The translations under genes were made by a program, and so were the position numbers. From assembly GCA_016748015.1 (NCBI GenBank), contig JAAOMT010000183.1:756307-820306 (forward strand): DNA of 64,000 nucleotides, given 5' to 3'. Below, in pieces: positions 45,430 through 57,499 of this stretch. A model generated the notes under the pieces. That model did not search any database. It had not been told where the DNA came from and was given only the letters and a program-made list of their open reading frames with translations. The stretch comes from Geosiphon pyriformis (Eukaryota; Glomeromycota; Glomeromycetes; Archaeosporales; Geosiphonaceae). Positions within the stretch are counted from its first letter, which is position 1. Each line of letters opens with the position of its first letter.

Positions 45430-46881
45430 ACTTCTTTTTTTTTATATCCAAAATTTTTTAAAAAGCATTTTTTTAAAATAGAAGTTTTTATTTTTTTATT
45501 ATATCTTATTTAATATTTTTTAAGTAAATAATTTTTTTATAATAAACTTAAAAACTGTTTTAAACAATAATATATTTAAAAAAAAACGCCCAAAAGAGTT
45601 TTTTATAATTTAGCTAATAGTTTTTTTTTTCAAAAAAAAGAGTTTTTATTAATAATATTAAATATTTAATAATAAAAAATATTTTTTTGATCAAGCTTGG
45701 TTTTGATAATAATATGTATTCAAATATAAATAATAAATTTAATAATAATAAAAACAATAGTATTTTAATTAATAGTAATAGTAAGTCTTTTTTGAATTTA
45801 GCAGCTACTATTTTTAAATTAAAAAACTTAATATTAATATAAATTATGATTTTTTTCTTGGTTTTTTTAATTTTAACATGAAAAAAAACAATGAATTTCT
45901 TTTTTCTTTTTTTAATATTTCTTTAAACAAAAAATAAATTGACTTAAAATTGTAAAAACTCATATAGAAATACTTATTAATAAATTTTTTACTTTAAATA
46001 TCAATCTTTCAACTATTAAAAAAAACTAGCTACAGTTAAAATAAAAGTTATTAAGAAATTATTTTCAAAAATAAATAGATTTAAAGAAATTATTATCTTC
46101 TTAAAATTTGAAAGAATTATTAAATCTATATTTATATTAAAAAAAAGTATAAAAAAGACTGTAGTATTGGCCAATAAAAACAAAATTCAAGTAAATAGCA
46201 ATTTTAAAAAACAAAAAATTCATTTAAATTAGACTATAATTGTTAAAAAAATTCCTATAAATATGTTTAAAGAAAAATTATTTCGACTTTGTCTAAATAT
46301 AATTAAATTGTGTTAATTTAATTATATTTTATTAGACTTTGACAAAAAACTATTATAGAATTTGCTAAATTAAATCAAATTAATAATTTTGGTAAAAAAT
46401 AATCAGTGCTAATCAAAAAAAATTCAATATATATGACCAAAACTCTTTCAAATCAGATTATTTGGGCTTTTAAAAATTGTTTTAAAGTATTGTTATTTAT
46501 ATTGTTCATAAGAATTATTGTTTATAATTTAAATATTTTATTAAATAATACAAATAAAAAAACTTGTATAATAAATTAGTTATTTGCTAATAATACTAGA
46601 TTTTACTGTATAATAGTATGTTTTAAGTCCAAGAAAAATTTTGATCATGTGTTTTATAATGTTACTATTTTTAATAATATTAAATTTTTTTGGACTAAAT
46701 TGAATTTGGTTTATTGTAATAAATATGGCTGTTTTAATTACTTAGTTTTGGAATATAACAAGATTAATTCTTTATATTTGTTAATATAAAAAATGTTTAA
46801 ATAATTAGTTTCTAAAAAAAAAACATTTATATTTTATTTGTTTTTGTACCAAAAAACAGGTTTTTGTTTTTTGTTTTTTAA
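45430..46881 (+). mobile_element. LINE E5, 5' part with decayed ORF1, cut by F
   Basis: The 5' terminus ACTTCTTTTTTTTTATATCCAA matches E1 base for base over about 150 bp. NMYSNINNKFNNNKNNS (about 45715-45765) aligns with NMYSNMNSEFNNSKS of E1. The remnant knuckle at 46715-46756 reads CNKYGCFNYLVLEY, with two Cys and the His as Tyr. It ends at 46881 against F's LTR. It is among the most AT-rich coding remnants here; nearly every C and G at Cys, His and Asp positions has been lost. Confidence 0.72.
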
Positions 46882-47654
46882 TATTATTATAATTTGATAT
46901 TTAGATTTGTCATAATATATTCTAAAAAATTTTTGAAGATTTTGTATTAGAGTTTTTTATATAATAAATAGAGATTTATTTGATAGTAGTTAATAATAAA
47001 TTTAATAATTTTTTTAGCTTAATAACTAGTTTATTCTAATATTTGTATCTTTTTAATAAGTAATTTTAGTTTTTTGACTATGTTTATATCTTTTTTGGTG
47101 TTTTTTACCAAATAGTTTTTGACATAATAATTTTAACACTTTTTTAATAATTAATTAGTAATTTACAACTAATAAATTAATAAAGTAATATTTAATATTT
47201 TGTTAATAGTTATAATCAAAAACTATTATTCTAATATTATTAAATAGTTATTATAAATATTAATAATATTAATATTATAATAATATAAATTTTAATATGA
47301 TAATTTTAAATTTATTAATAAATAAATAAGATAGAGATTTTTATTAAATAATTTGATTAATTTGTAGTTATTAATAAAAGTAAAAGTAATTAGATTGATT
47401 TCAAAGTAAATTTATTTGTTATTTTTTTGACTTTTTATTACTTTTATTATATATACAAAAATTTTTATAATTTTTTTAAGTTTTTGCTAGAATTTTTAAC
47501 ATTTCTAAAATTTTTAATATTTTTACAATTTTAAAATTTTTTTAAAATTTTGTTAGTATTCTTGGAATTTTTGATATTACATATTCTAATAATTTTTTAT
47601 TTTGCTATTAACTATTTATATTATTATTTTTGTGTTTTTTATATATATATAATA
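46882..47654 (-). repeat. 3' LTR of element F
   Basis: Begins TATTATTATAATT, shares the GAAGATTTTG...AGTTTTTTATATAATAAATAGAGATTTA block with A and G, and ends TATAATA at about 47654. An A-rich purine tract (minus AAAAAAAAAGATAA) follows at 47655-47670. Confidence 0.65.
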
Positions 47655-47699
47655 TTATCTTTTTTTTTAATATTAAGCTTTTGCAAAAATTTTTAAGTT

Positions 47700-48260
47700 T
47701 TCTTTTTAAATAAGTTTATATACTTCTTTTTTTATTATGATTTTAAAAACTTTTGTTCTCAGTTTTTTAAATTGTAAGTTGGTTATTTTTTCTAATTAGT
47801 TTATTATTAAGTTTTTTATAGTTAAATATAATAATATTTTATTGTATTTATAAAAAATTATATATAGTTGGTAAATTGCTTTTAAATAAGTTATTAAGTT
47901 GTTTTTTTCAATAAAGTTTTCTACTTATTGTACTAATTTTTTGTCAAATATTTGTTTAAAATTGTTAATATATAATATTTAAATATTTAATTGTTGTTTT
48001 AAATAATAATAATAATATATTATTGAAAACTGTTTTTTTTAACCTTTCTAATTTTTATTCTTAGTTTTTCTGGTTAAATATTTGTTATTAAATTTTTGAA
48101 AGTTTTTTTACTTTTTCAACAAAATTTTCTACATAGTTATTTTTTTGTTTTTAAGTATTATTATATAAAGTTTTTTTAGCTGTTTTATTTTTTTAAGTAT
48201 TTTTATAACAAATTTTTTGTCTGTTAACTGTTATTTTTATGTCTAATTTTTTTGTTTTCA
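47700..48260 (-). pseudogene. ORF3 remnant in element F
   Basis: Sense pieces: VENFVEKVKKLSKI (about 48100), KKTVFNNILLLLFK (about 48010), YINNFKQIFDKKLVQ, stop, VENFIEKNNLITYLKAIYQL (about 47860-47970). They align with the remnants in D and G at the same distance from the LTR. Family unknown; moderate confidence because of heavy decay. Confidence 0.5.
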
Positions 48261-48770
48261 ATATTTAGAACAATTGTTGTATTATTATATATATTTTATC
48301 TATTATTTTTATTTTCTGTTTCATTTTTTATATGATTTAATTATATTTAAAACAATTTTTAGTTTAATAATATATTGGCTTTAATAATATTAATTGGTTC
48401 TAAATTTTGTGCTATTTTAATTGATTTAATCAGTATTTTTGTGTTCTTAATTATAATATGTTAGAAATTGTTAATGTTTTATTATAATATAACTTTGGTT
48501 AATTTTTATGTACTGTTTTGATTAAAATTTTGTTTTTTTGTCATAGTTTGTATAATTTATTTCAAAGTATTTTTTTAATATAGAATAATTTATTTTATTT
48601 TAAGTTAAATTTTTTATTTTATTGTTTTTTTGTTTTTGAATAATATAAAAGTATTTTGTCTTCAATTTTGAATTTAACTGGTTTATTTCATAATTAATTA
48701 TTATGTTTTTTTGTAACTTTTTAATATAGTTAGCTGTTTTTTTTTAAAAAAATTTTTATTAAGTTATATA

Positions 48771-50126
48771 CAAGAGGATATAAAAAGTATTGGACACTTA
48801 ATATAATATATAAAAAAAGTTATATATTATAATAACATTATCAATTTAAGTCATAATTTTTTTTATAATTACTTATAGTTATAATTTACAAATTAACATA
48901 AATTGCATCCTTGTAAAACACAATAGTAGATTATATGTGTATATATAAAATATCAAGCATTTTTGTCATGAAAAAATTTATCACATCAAATGTGTCTTGG
49001 AAAAAAACTTTCTGAATACCAAAAAGAAGAGATTATTTTAACAAAAAAATTAGGACATACAAACAGTGAGATTTTCATGATTATTAAAAGTTCACATTTT
49101 TTTGTAATACATGTATAGAAGTCATATGAGCTAAAAAAACTTCCTAAAAAATGAACAGACTGACCACAAATTCTTGACAAACGTGCACATAAACAACTCA
49201 AATATTCAATAATAGAGAATAAAAAAACCTACTGTTAAACTTTTTCTCAAATACAATTAAATTTTATTAAAGATATCAACAAATCTATTTTTATACAAAC
49301 TATTTGAAATAGATTAGCTTAAAAAAGACTTCATTTATGTATTTCTTGTTTCAAGCCATTAATTTCTAAATCAAATAAAAAAAAATGTTTACAATAGATT
49401 TATACTTATAAAAATTGAACAATAGAAGATTTTAATCAAGTTGTTTGGTCAGATAAATTTACATATACACAATTTAGAAGTACAGAATTTGGACATGTAT
49501 AGTGTAAACCTTTCTAAGAGTTTTATAAGGATTGTATTACAGCCACAGTTAAAAAAAGCTTTGGTCATATGTTTTGGAGATGTTTTTTATGAGTTGGTTT
49601 GAGTCCTTTAGTTCTTTTGATTGGTCATATTACTTGAGTTATACACTACAAAATCTTGCATAATTATGCAATTCCTATGGTAAACTTTATGCAAAAAAAA
49701 CTAAAAAAAAAGTTTTTTTTTTCTAAGAAGACAATGTATCAATTCACACATCAAAAGTTGTGCATTCTTTTTTTATTTCTTCAAATGTTGAATTACTTTT
49801 TTGGCCATCACAAAGTCTTAATATTACTCTAATAAAAAATTTTTGGTTATATATTGAAGTTAAAATTCATTAACATAATTCACAACTCTCAAATATTGTA
49901 CAATTGGAACAGTGGGTTAAGGAAGAATGGAATGTAATATCTGTAAATTATTATCATAATTTGATTAAGTCTAGTTACATCAAGTTTAAGCTATTCTTAA
50001 AGCAAATAGAGGTCAAACAAACTACTAACATGTATTTTAATATAATAATAAAAAATTAATGATTCATAAGTTAGTTCTTTTATATAACATATTATAAAAG
50101 TGTTCAATCTTTTTTATATCCTTCTG
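48771..50126 (+). mobile_element. Tc1/mariner DNA transposon in F
   Basis: 1356 bp between TA dinucleotides (48769-48770, 50127-50128). Terminal inverted repeats of about 30 bp: left CAAGAGGATATAAAAAGTAT, right (reversed) CAGAAGGATATAAAAAAGAT, both continuing to a GAACACTT/GGACACTT end. A single broken transposase is inside. Insertion at TA and the D-D-E transposase define the family. Confidence 0.93.
48990..50059 (+). pseudogene. Tc1-type transposase (broken)
   Basis: ATG at 48990 opens MCLGKKLSEYQKEEIIL (helix-turn-helix start). Stops and small shifts follow. WSDKF (about 49455) is the first catalytic Asp, EDNVSIHTSKVVHSF (about 49725) the second, and FWPSQSLNITLIKNFW (about 49795-49845) the P-S-Q-S-P-D-L-N-P-I-E-N block, where the catalytic Glu is Lys. 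The C-terminus QWVKEEWNVIS is typical of fungal Tc1 transposases. The frame on the minus strand 48986-49201 is a shadow. Confidence 0.88.
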
Positions 50127-51064
50127 TATTTATTTTAACAGTATATTTTGAAATATAATTTTTGTTATTAGTTTTATTAAATATGTTGTTATTTTTTTTT
50201 ATTGATAATATTGTTATTTTATTATATACTAGTTTAAATAATATTACTTAAACAGTATTTTGTTTTATTGTTTAATAAGCAAATAATATTAATAGTATAA
50301 ATATGTCTTATTTTTTTGTTTTTTTTAACTAATTTTAGCCAATATTTTACATAATATTTTATTAAATTTTTTGATTAAGCTATTTTTTTTTAAATAATAT
50401 AATAATTTTAATGGTTTTTTAACTTCAAATTTTTGGCTTAATTTTGTTAATATTCTGTTTATAAAATGGATTTTTTAATATGATAATAATTTTTTTAAAC
50501 ATCTATATTAACATATTAAGCCTTAATAAATAAATTCAGCTATTAATTTTGTATTAGCTTTTTATATGACTTTAGGTTTTGGTCATTTAGTAAGATAGTT
50601 TATAACAACAACAATATATTAATTGTTTTTGGTTGTTATTAATAATAGTCTTATTAAGTCAATTTTAATTTTATCAAATAGTTATTTAATTTCATTTTTT
50701 TTCTTTAATAAACATTATAACTTTATATATATTGTTTTATATTTAGATGTATTATTAATTAATAGTACAATTGTTTGGTTTTTTTTAGTATTAATTTTCA
50801 ATTAAAATGTTTTATTGTTGAATCTAAATATATATTAAACAATATTTTTTTTTGTTTTTTTATTATTTTTAATAGATTATTAAGATCTTTTAATTTTTTC
50901 TGTATAATTTATTTTGGTAATTAATATAATATTTAACTTGTTAATAAATTCTGTTTTGTTTATTTTGAGATAATTTTTTTTTAAACTATTTAGTAATAAT
51001 ATAGTAATTTAATTATTATTAATTTTTATAGTTTATTTTGTTATTTTATTGTTGTTTTATTAGA

Positions 51065-52384
51065 AATCTCAACATGAATATTTTAGCCAATTAACAAATT
51101 GGTTTTTTTAATTATTATTGCTATATATGATGTCACTAGTACTATTTCTTTGAAAATAACCAAAAAAGCCAAAGATTCCAAAAAATAAGAGTAATTATTC
51201 ACTTTTGTTATTGTTATATGAACTTCTTTGTGATTTTAGATAAAATTTTAGATAAAATTTCTATTGTATTATCTAGTATATTATTTAAAATAGGCCAAAA
51301 TCAATCACTAACTATATTATTAAATATGATTTCTTTTGGCAAATTATTACTAGTTTTAGAAACAAAATAACAATCTTTTATTGGCTTATTTGTTTTAGAA
51401 ACTAGACTGATCAAATAGAAACTGATTCATTTTTTCTACTGGTTTTTAATACTGCTATTGGTAATACTTAGGAAATCATTTCTAGTTGTCAAAGATTTAC
51501 TGAACAAGTGGTCTTTACTTTGGTGCTTGATGCTATTTTTAAAATCAAATTGGCTTATATTAAGACTGTTTTTTAGTTTGTACATGGTTTTTTGGATATT
51601 AGACTGATTTAGATACTGCAATAATCAAGATTAATACATTAAAAAAGTATTGTATTTAGTAAAAAACTTCTAATTGTTGACATTGTTTTAAGTGTTAAGA
51701 GATAAGCTATTTAATTGTAAACTATAAAGTGTTTTTATTTCTTCTTTTTAAAAATTCCAAAATTTTCAAGATGTTTGTATTATGTTTTGTGAATGCTAAA
51801 TTTTAGGTCAAAGCTTTTGCTTTTTTGAGCTTTCCTAAATTTTTACTTTTGATGACTTTTGTTTCTCTTTTATAGTTGTTGGTAGTTTTTTGGTATCTTC
51901 TTATTTAACTTTTTTGGAATCTGATTTGGCCAAACTTTTTGTATTAGTTAAATTAATTGTTAAATTTGTTAACTTTCTAATTGTTGTATTTAAACAATTC
52001 ATTAAGAGTAATTTGATTTTAAACAGTGTTCTTAGTCTTAAAATTAATAACTTATAATTTATTTGGGCTTTTTTAGCAGAGCTGTTAATAAGTTGGAAAA
52101 AGAAATGGTTTTATTAAAAAAAAAATATATAAATAATATTAACATGTCTGATAATTCAAATTTTTTAGTTGGTAATAATAATAATATATTTTTTAACTTA
52201 ATGTTTTTTTGGATATATAAATCTAATAATATTAAAACTAATATCTTAAAAACAGTCAAATGGCTAATTGGATTGATTTTTTATAGTATTAAATTATTTA
52301 ATGTAGTTTAAAAAATGTTGGTTTTGGATAAGTTTTTTTCTGTTGTATTAATATAGCATAGTCTGAACTGGCTTAAATAGCTGA
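51065..52384 (+). mobile_element. LINE E4, second ORF1-only copy, internal deletion
   Basis: Aligns with E3 from about 43430 to 45305 with about 565 bp missing at 51595 (E3 43965-44530), which removes the RRM-like part. The knuckle region at 51684-51725 reads CFKC, stop, EISYLIVNY. The open end 52063-52311 (NKLEKEMVLLKKKY, NMSDNSNFLVG) matches E3's C-terminus. It is 5' truncated, as is usual for LINEs, and its tail is cut by G's LTR at 52385. Confidence 0.8.
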
Positions 52385-53318
52385 TATTATAGATAATTAT
52401 TTAGAATATTAAAACAAATAACAAATCTGTAATTTGGTGCTTAATAATTAAAAATGTTAGTAATTCTAAAGATTTTAATGTCTAAAGGTTTTGGTTAAGT
52501 TCTTTGTATAAAGAACAGAAATTTAATTAATGATTGCTTTTGTGAATTTTTTTTTTTAGTGTAATGGCCAATTTATTTTGGCAGTTATGCTCTTCTGGTA
52601 AATTATTTTTAAATTTTTATCTTTATTCTTGGATTTTTATCAAATTATCTTTAATATCAACTATTTAGTACTTAATCTCTTTAATTAATTAGCAAATAAC
52701 AATAAATAAAATAAAAAAATAAAATAAAATAAAATAAAAAATAAAAAATTAGTATTCTGTTAATAAGCATAATCAAAAACTATTGGTTTAATGTAATTAA
52801 GTATTAAATTCTATCAACATAAAGTGTTAATAGTGAATAAGTAATTAATATTCTTAATTAAGTAACAATAACATAAATTAAATAACAATTAGATATTTTT
52901 ATTAATATAAATATGTTTTTGCTTTAAATTATAGAAAACTATCTTTTGAAAAAAGAGTATTGGAATTTTAAACTCTATTAAATTCTGAATCAATTCTGTT
53001 TTTTTTGTTTTTAATACTCTTAATATATATATATAATTCTTGTTATATAAAATCTCATATTTTTTTGAATAATATGTACTATTTTTTTTGATAATGTGCT
53101 TATTGCTAAACAATATGCCATGATTTCTAACAATGTGCTTATTGCTAAGCAATATGCCATAATTTACTGACAATATGCTTATTGCTAAACAATATATTAT
53201 AATTTTCTAACATTGTGCTTACTTGCTAAGTTTTATTCTTCAATTGGTCTATTTTTTTATCTGTTTTTTTTACTTTTTTTTTGTACTTTTTTATAAATAA
53301 CATTATTTTCTCCTTCAA
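52385..53318 (-). repeat. 3' LTR of G (918 bp) and PPT
   Basis: LTR 52385-53302 starts TATTATAG and ends AATAACA. Minus strand outside reads GAAGGAGAAAATAA (53303-53316), the PPT. The first 470 bp align with 61306-61837. Confidence 0.85.
53092..53232. repeat. U3 repeats in G's 3' LTR
   Basis: Four units of about 35 bp with the core GTGCTTATTGCTAARCAATAT (inverted TTGCTAAGCAA). Same units as in the solo LTR at 30571-30722, in opposite orientation. Confidence 0.85.
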
Positions 53319-53469
53319 TATTGAGCTTTATTGAAATCTTTATTTTGAATTAAGTCTATTATTTTTTTTTTAATACTATTTGTTTAATTTTGTTTCTTAT
53401 TTTTTTACATTGAGAGTTGTTTACTTTTTTCTACTGGTTAATAGTTTTTATTTTTATTTTTTAGTATAG

Positions 53470-53890
53470 TAGTATTTTTAGATAATTTTAAAATATGGTA
53501 TGTAGTTAGTAAATTGTTTTAATATATAGTATAAAATTTGTCTTCTTTCTAATAAAATTTTCAATTTGTTGTACTATTTTTTGATTGAATATTTTTTTAA
53601 ATTTATCAATATATAATTCTTAGATATTTAGCTTTTGTTCTAATTAATAATAACAGTATAATATTAGAAGTTGTTTTATTTATAGCTTCCAGTTTTTTTT
53701 AATTGGCTCTTTTATTGAGATTATTATTAGTATTTTCTCAAAAGTATTCTTTACTTTTTCTATAACTTTATCTGATAAGTACTTTGTTTAGTTTTGTAGA
53801 ATAATTTTTGCTTTTTTTTTTTGGTGTTTCAATAACAAATTGTTTGGTAATTAATGATAATTTCATGTCTAATTGTTGTTAATTTATGGT
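53470..53890 (-). pseudogene. ORF3 remnant in element G
   Basis: Sense reading: KYLSDKVIEKVKNTFEKIL (about 53770), LYIDKFKKIFNQKIVQQIEN, FIRKKTNFILYIKTIY, stop, LHTIF (about 53500-53620). This is the longest readable copy of the D/F/G ORF3 type; only a few stops lie in it. Helical and basic; no named domain. Confidence 0.55.
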
Positions 53891-53899
53891 CTGAAATAA

Positions 53900-55080
53900 T
53901 TGTTAAGCCATCATGTAAATGTGGTCTAGAATTTCTATCTTTTTATTATTGCTTTTATTATGTAAACTGTGTCTTTATATACTATTTTTGTAAATCAATT
54001 TGATGTGTTTGTGTTAATAATTATAATTGGTTTTAGATCTTATGGAATTTTATCTGGTTGAACTAGTATTTATTGTATTCCTAGTTGTAGAATATTACTG
54101 GTAGATGATAATACTATATTATAATATGGTTTTAGTCAATTCTTATATGCTGCTTTAGCTAAGATATTATTGTTCTATCTTAATTTATAAGTTTTATTTC
54201 CTAGAATTTTTTCAATATAAAATGGTTTATTCTATTTGGAATCAAATTTTCCACTCCATACAAGAGTATTTTGTCTTTAATTTTAAATTCAACTGGTTTA
54301 TTTGGTAATTGATTATTATGTCATTTTTTTTGTTTTGCTTGTGATTTTTATATATTATTAGCTGCTATTTATCTTTTGTTTTCTAATATTTTTATTAAAT
54401 TATATGTTTTTTTTAGCAATATTTTTTGAAAGTTGGCTTTTGTTATTGGTTCTATTGGATATGTATTGATATCTATCTTAGCTGATAATATTGCTATTTT
54501 ATTATATACAAGTTCAAATAGTATTACTTATGTAGTATTTTGCTTTATTGTTTGATAAACAAATAATACTGATAGTATAAATAAATCCTATTTGTCCTGA
54601 TTTTTTTGGCTAATTTTGGCTATTGCTTTACACTGTTACAGATAAACTTAGTAAAGTAAGAAAATAGTAATGTTTAATGCTTTCAATTATCAATAATGTA
54701 TACATTTGCTTTTTAAATTGCTTTTGTTTTTGGCCATTTTGTAAAATAGTCTATGGCTACTGCTATATATCAATTGTTTTTGCTGATTATTGTTAGTAGT
54801 CTTACTAAGTTAATTTCAATTTAATTAAATAATTATTCTACTTTGATTGGTCTTAGTGGTTCACTGGATTTTGTTCCTCTTTTTCTTTAATAAGCATCAC
54901 AATTTTGAACATATTAGATAATATTTAAATATATAAATGACCAATAGTATTATTTTTTGGTTCTTTCTATGGTTGCTTTTTTATAAAAATGTTCTGCTAT
55001 TAGATCTGAATACATATTAAACAATATTGTTTTTTTTTCTGGTTTTGTAATTACTCTAATTGGCTAATCTGGATCTTTTT
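53900..55080 (-). pseudogene. Integrase of element G (broken)
   Basis: Zinc domain text YSDLIAEHFYKKATIERTKK and YYWSF (about 54950-55010). First catalytic position reads EINLVRLL (about 54810), Asn for Asp. C-terminal domain at about 54200-54310 aligns with the intact NKFKIGNKVFLHR and GKFENKWDGPFF of H. Many stops. Confidence 0.75.
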
Positions 55081-55369
55081 TGTTTTTCTAATATAGTATA
55101 TTTTGATAAATAATAAAGTATTTTAATTGTTGTTTTATGTTGTTTTATTTTTTTTAATTTTTTTTTAAATTATTAAGTATTGATATAATATTAAAGTTGT
55201 TAATATTTTTGTGCATTTATTTTTTGTTATATTTTTGGGTTGAAATGTTTTTAAATTTGTTTTATTCACAATAAACTATTGGTATTTTTGTTTTTTTTTC
55301 CCTTTTTATAATGTACTATATAATTAAATAATGATAATTCTATTTTTTATCTTATATAGTGATCATTTT

Positions 55370-56640
55370 CAAATTCCTGCTTTTGAATTGATGTTAATTT
55401 TTTGTGATTAGTATACAAATCAAACTTTTAACTAAAGTATTTTTTCCATTTGATGACAACTCAATAAATAGTTAAGTGTTTTAATACTAGAGTTCTATAG
55501 TTTTTCTTGGCTGGACTTAAACTTTGGTTGACATATGCTATTGGATGTTCTTATTTATCTGTTTTTTTTGTAACAATACAGCTTCCAATGCTTGACTAAA
55601 TGCATTAGTGGTAATGATAAATGACTTGTTATAATCTAAATAGATTATTATTAAAGCTTAAATAAGCTTTCTTCTTAAAATATTAAAAGCTTTTTGTTGA
55701 GTTTCAGTCCATTTATATTTAATATTTTTTGTTTATAGCTGGTAGAATAGTTAAGTCAGTTTGGAAAAGTTTTGGATAAAGTGGCAATAATATTTAGCAA
55801 ATTCCAAAAATGCTCTTAATTCTATTAAGTTTGTTAATATTAGAAAGTTTTTAACTATTTTAATTTTGTCTGGATCTGTTTTAATACTGTTTTTGCTTAT
55901 AACATGTTTTAAAAACTTTAATTTTGTTTTGTTAAAGAAGCATTTGATTGCATTCAACTTTAATTTGACTCTTTTTAATTTTTTAAACATTTGTTAGAAA
56001 TAATAGAAATGGTCATTGAATGTTTTAGAAAACACATTGGTATTGTTTAAGTAGACTATTACTGATTTTTATAGTAATTTAGTATATACAATTTCTATAA
56101 GCCATTGAAAGATAACTGAAGCATTAGTTATAAAAAACATAATATTAAATTTGAAATTCTCTTCTCTGATTGTAAATACTATCTTTTTTTTGTTAGCTGA
56201 ATTCATAACTACTTGTCAATAACTACTATCTAAGTCTAATGTTAAGAATCATTTCTTTTTTCTAAAAATATTATATAACTCCTGAATTTATGGAGTTAGA
56301 TAGCTGTTTTCATAAATAATACTATTAAATTTTCTATAATCTACACAAAAGTGGATTTTTTTATTCTTCTTATGAACAAATATCATTGGTAATAACCATA
56401 GACTTATTGATAATTAAATTAATTTGTTGTTTAATATTTTGTTGATTTCTTGTTAAATAATCTTATGGCTTGCTAATGGTATTTTGTATGCTTGTTGTTT
56501 TATTGGCATTATATCTCTAGTCTTAATTTGGTGTTGAATAATGTCAGTTTTGCCAAATTTATTTTCATTTACAAAGATGTTAGTGAAGTTGTTAAGTAAT
56601 ATTTTGAGTTGTATATGTTATAGTAAGTCAAAGTTTTCCA
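55370..56640 (-). pseudogene. RT and RNase H of element G (broken)
   Basis: RT motif C at about 56030-56050 reads VIVYLNNT, Asn-Asn for Asp-Asp. 55751-55990 is open (KLNAIKCFFNKTKLKFLKHV and ELRAFLEFAKYYCHFIQNF, the RT-connection text). RNase H FIITTNAFSQALEAVLLQ at about 55570-55625 has Asn for Asp. RT N-terminal part up to 56640 is heavily interrupted. Confidence 0.8.
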
Positions 56641-57049
56641 AGTTTATTTTTTTCAATTGTTTTGGTTAAAACAAATAACATTTTTTTCATCTGTATATTG
56701 TTTGTAATATAATATCTATATATCTATACAGTTGTGAAAAATTTGGAATTGTGTTTGGTGGTTGGTTTTCAACTTCAGTAATTAAATATTTAATAGTAAT
56801 TCTATTTGGTATTTTGATGGTGTTTTCAGTTGTGTTGTAAATGAAAATTTTAATGTGTTTATAGTTTTTGGCTAATATGTAGAGATTGGTAATTTTAATT
56901 TTTTTTAATTTACAAATAGTTGGTTCTGCTTCAAATATTTGAAGCTAATCTTTCACTTTTTTTTCTATTACTAACATATATTGATTATATGGTGAAATAA
57001 AAACTAATTAATTGGTAGAAATAATTTTTCTCTTATTAATAATTTTCTC

Positions 57050-57490
57050 TTTTGTCATATTAACTGGTATGTTTATTTTATCCATTAATCTAAATTTATT
57101 TTTTCTTCTAATTGTAATTCCTAATTTTTTTTTGTTTCTATTGATACTAATTGAACTATTTTTACCAAAGATAGAAATATTGCCTGTGCTATTTTTTTAT
57201 TTGATTCAATGGTATATTTTTTTTTGAGTCATTTTGTAGCATTGCAATAATATTTCTTATATATCCTGTATTAATTATTCTTCTTTTGATATTAATTTCT
57301 TTTTTCACTAAACTAAATTTAGATGCTAATTAAACTATTATTGTTGTTGAAATTTCCAGTACTATTTTTAGATTTATACTGGTATGTAAATAGGGTTCTA
57401 ATCTGATGACAGTTTTTTCTGGATATCTGAAATCAAATCTTGTATTAGTATTATGTGTGCATTTTGGCATAATATTTTTATCATTATTGC
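57050..57490 (-). pseudogene. dUTPase-like domain in element G
   Basis: HNTNTRFDFRYPEKTVIRLE (motif 1), ASKFSLVKKEINIKRRII and NTGYIRNIIAMLQNDS (motifs 2 and 3), then a decayed C-terminal motif (FRLMDK near 57080). Co-linear with A 2140-2560. An Asn-rich linker follows upstream (57507-57713). Confidence 0.65.
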
Positions 57491-57499
57491 TGAATCATT

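Larger units (their letters stand above)
48280..50870 (-). pseudogene. Integrase of element F, interrupted by Tc1
   Basis: C-terminal part at 48280-48770 (Trp/Lys-rich K-F-K-I-G-D-x-x-L-type text in decayed form). The catalytic part at 50127-50870 reads KIKIDLIRLLLI (first Asp, about 50660) and NSLIKKFNKIL (about 50370), where the Glu is Lys. Removing 48771-50126 plus one TA restores alignment with G (54330-54420). Confidence 0.7.
46882..51064 (-). mobile_element. Ty3/gypsy element F, 3' half only
   Basis: Sense minus: 3' LTR (46882-47654), ORF3, and integrase interrupted by a Tc1 transposon. It follows A (about 200-320) up to roughly 51064, where LINE E4 begins. The RT half is missing and may lie beyond G and H if E4 inserted into F. 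Confidence 0.78.

Noticed and set aside
48986-49201. Minus-strand 71-aa frame
   Set aside because: Antisense shadow of the Tc1 transposase N-terminus.
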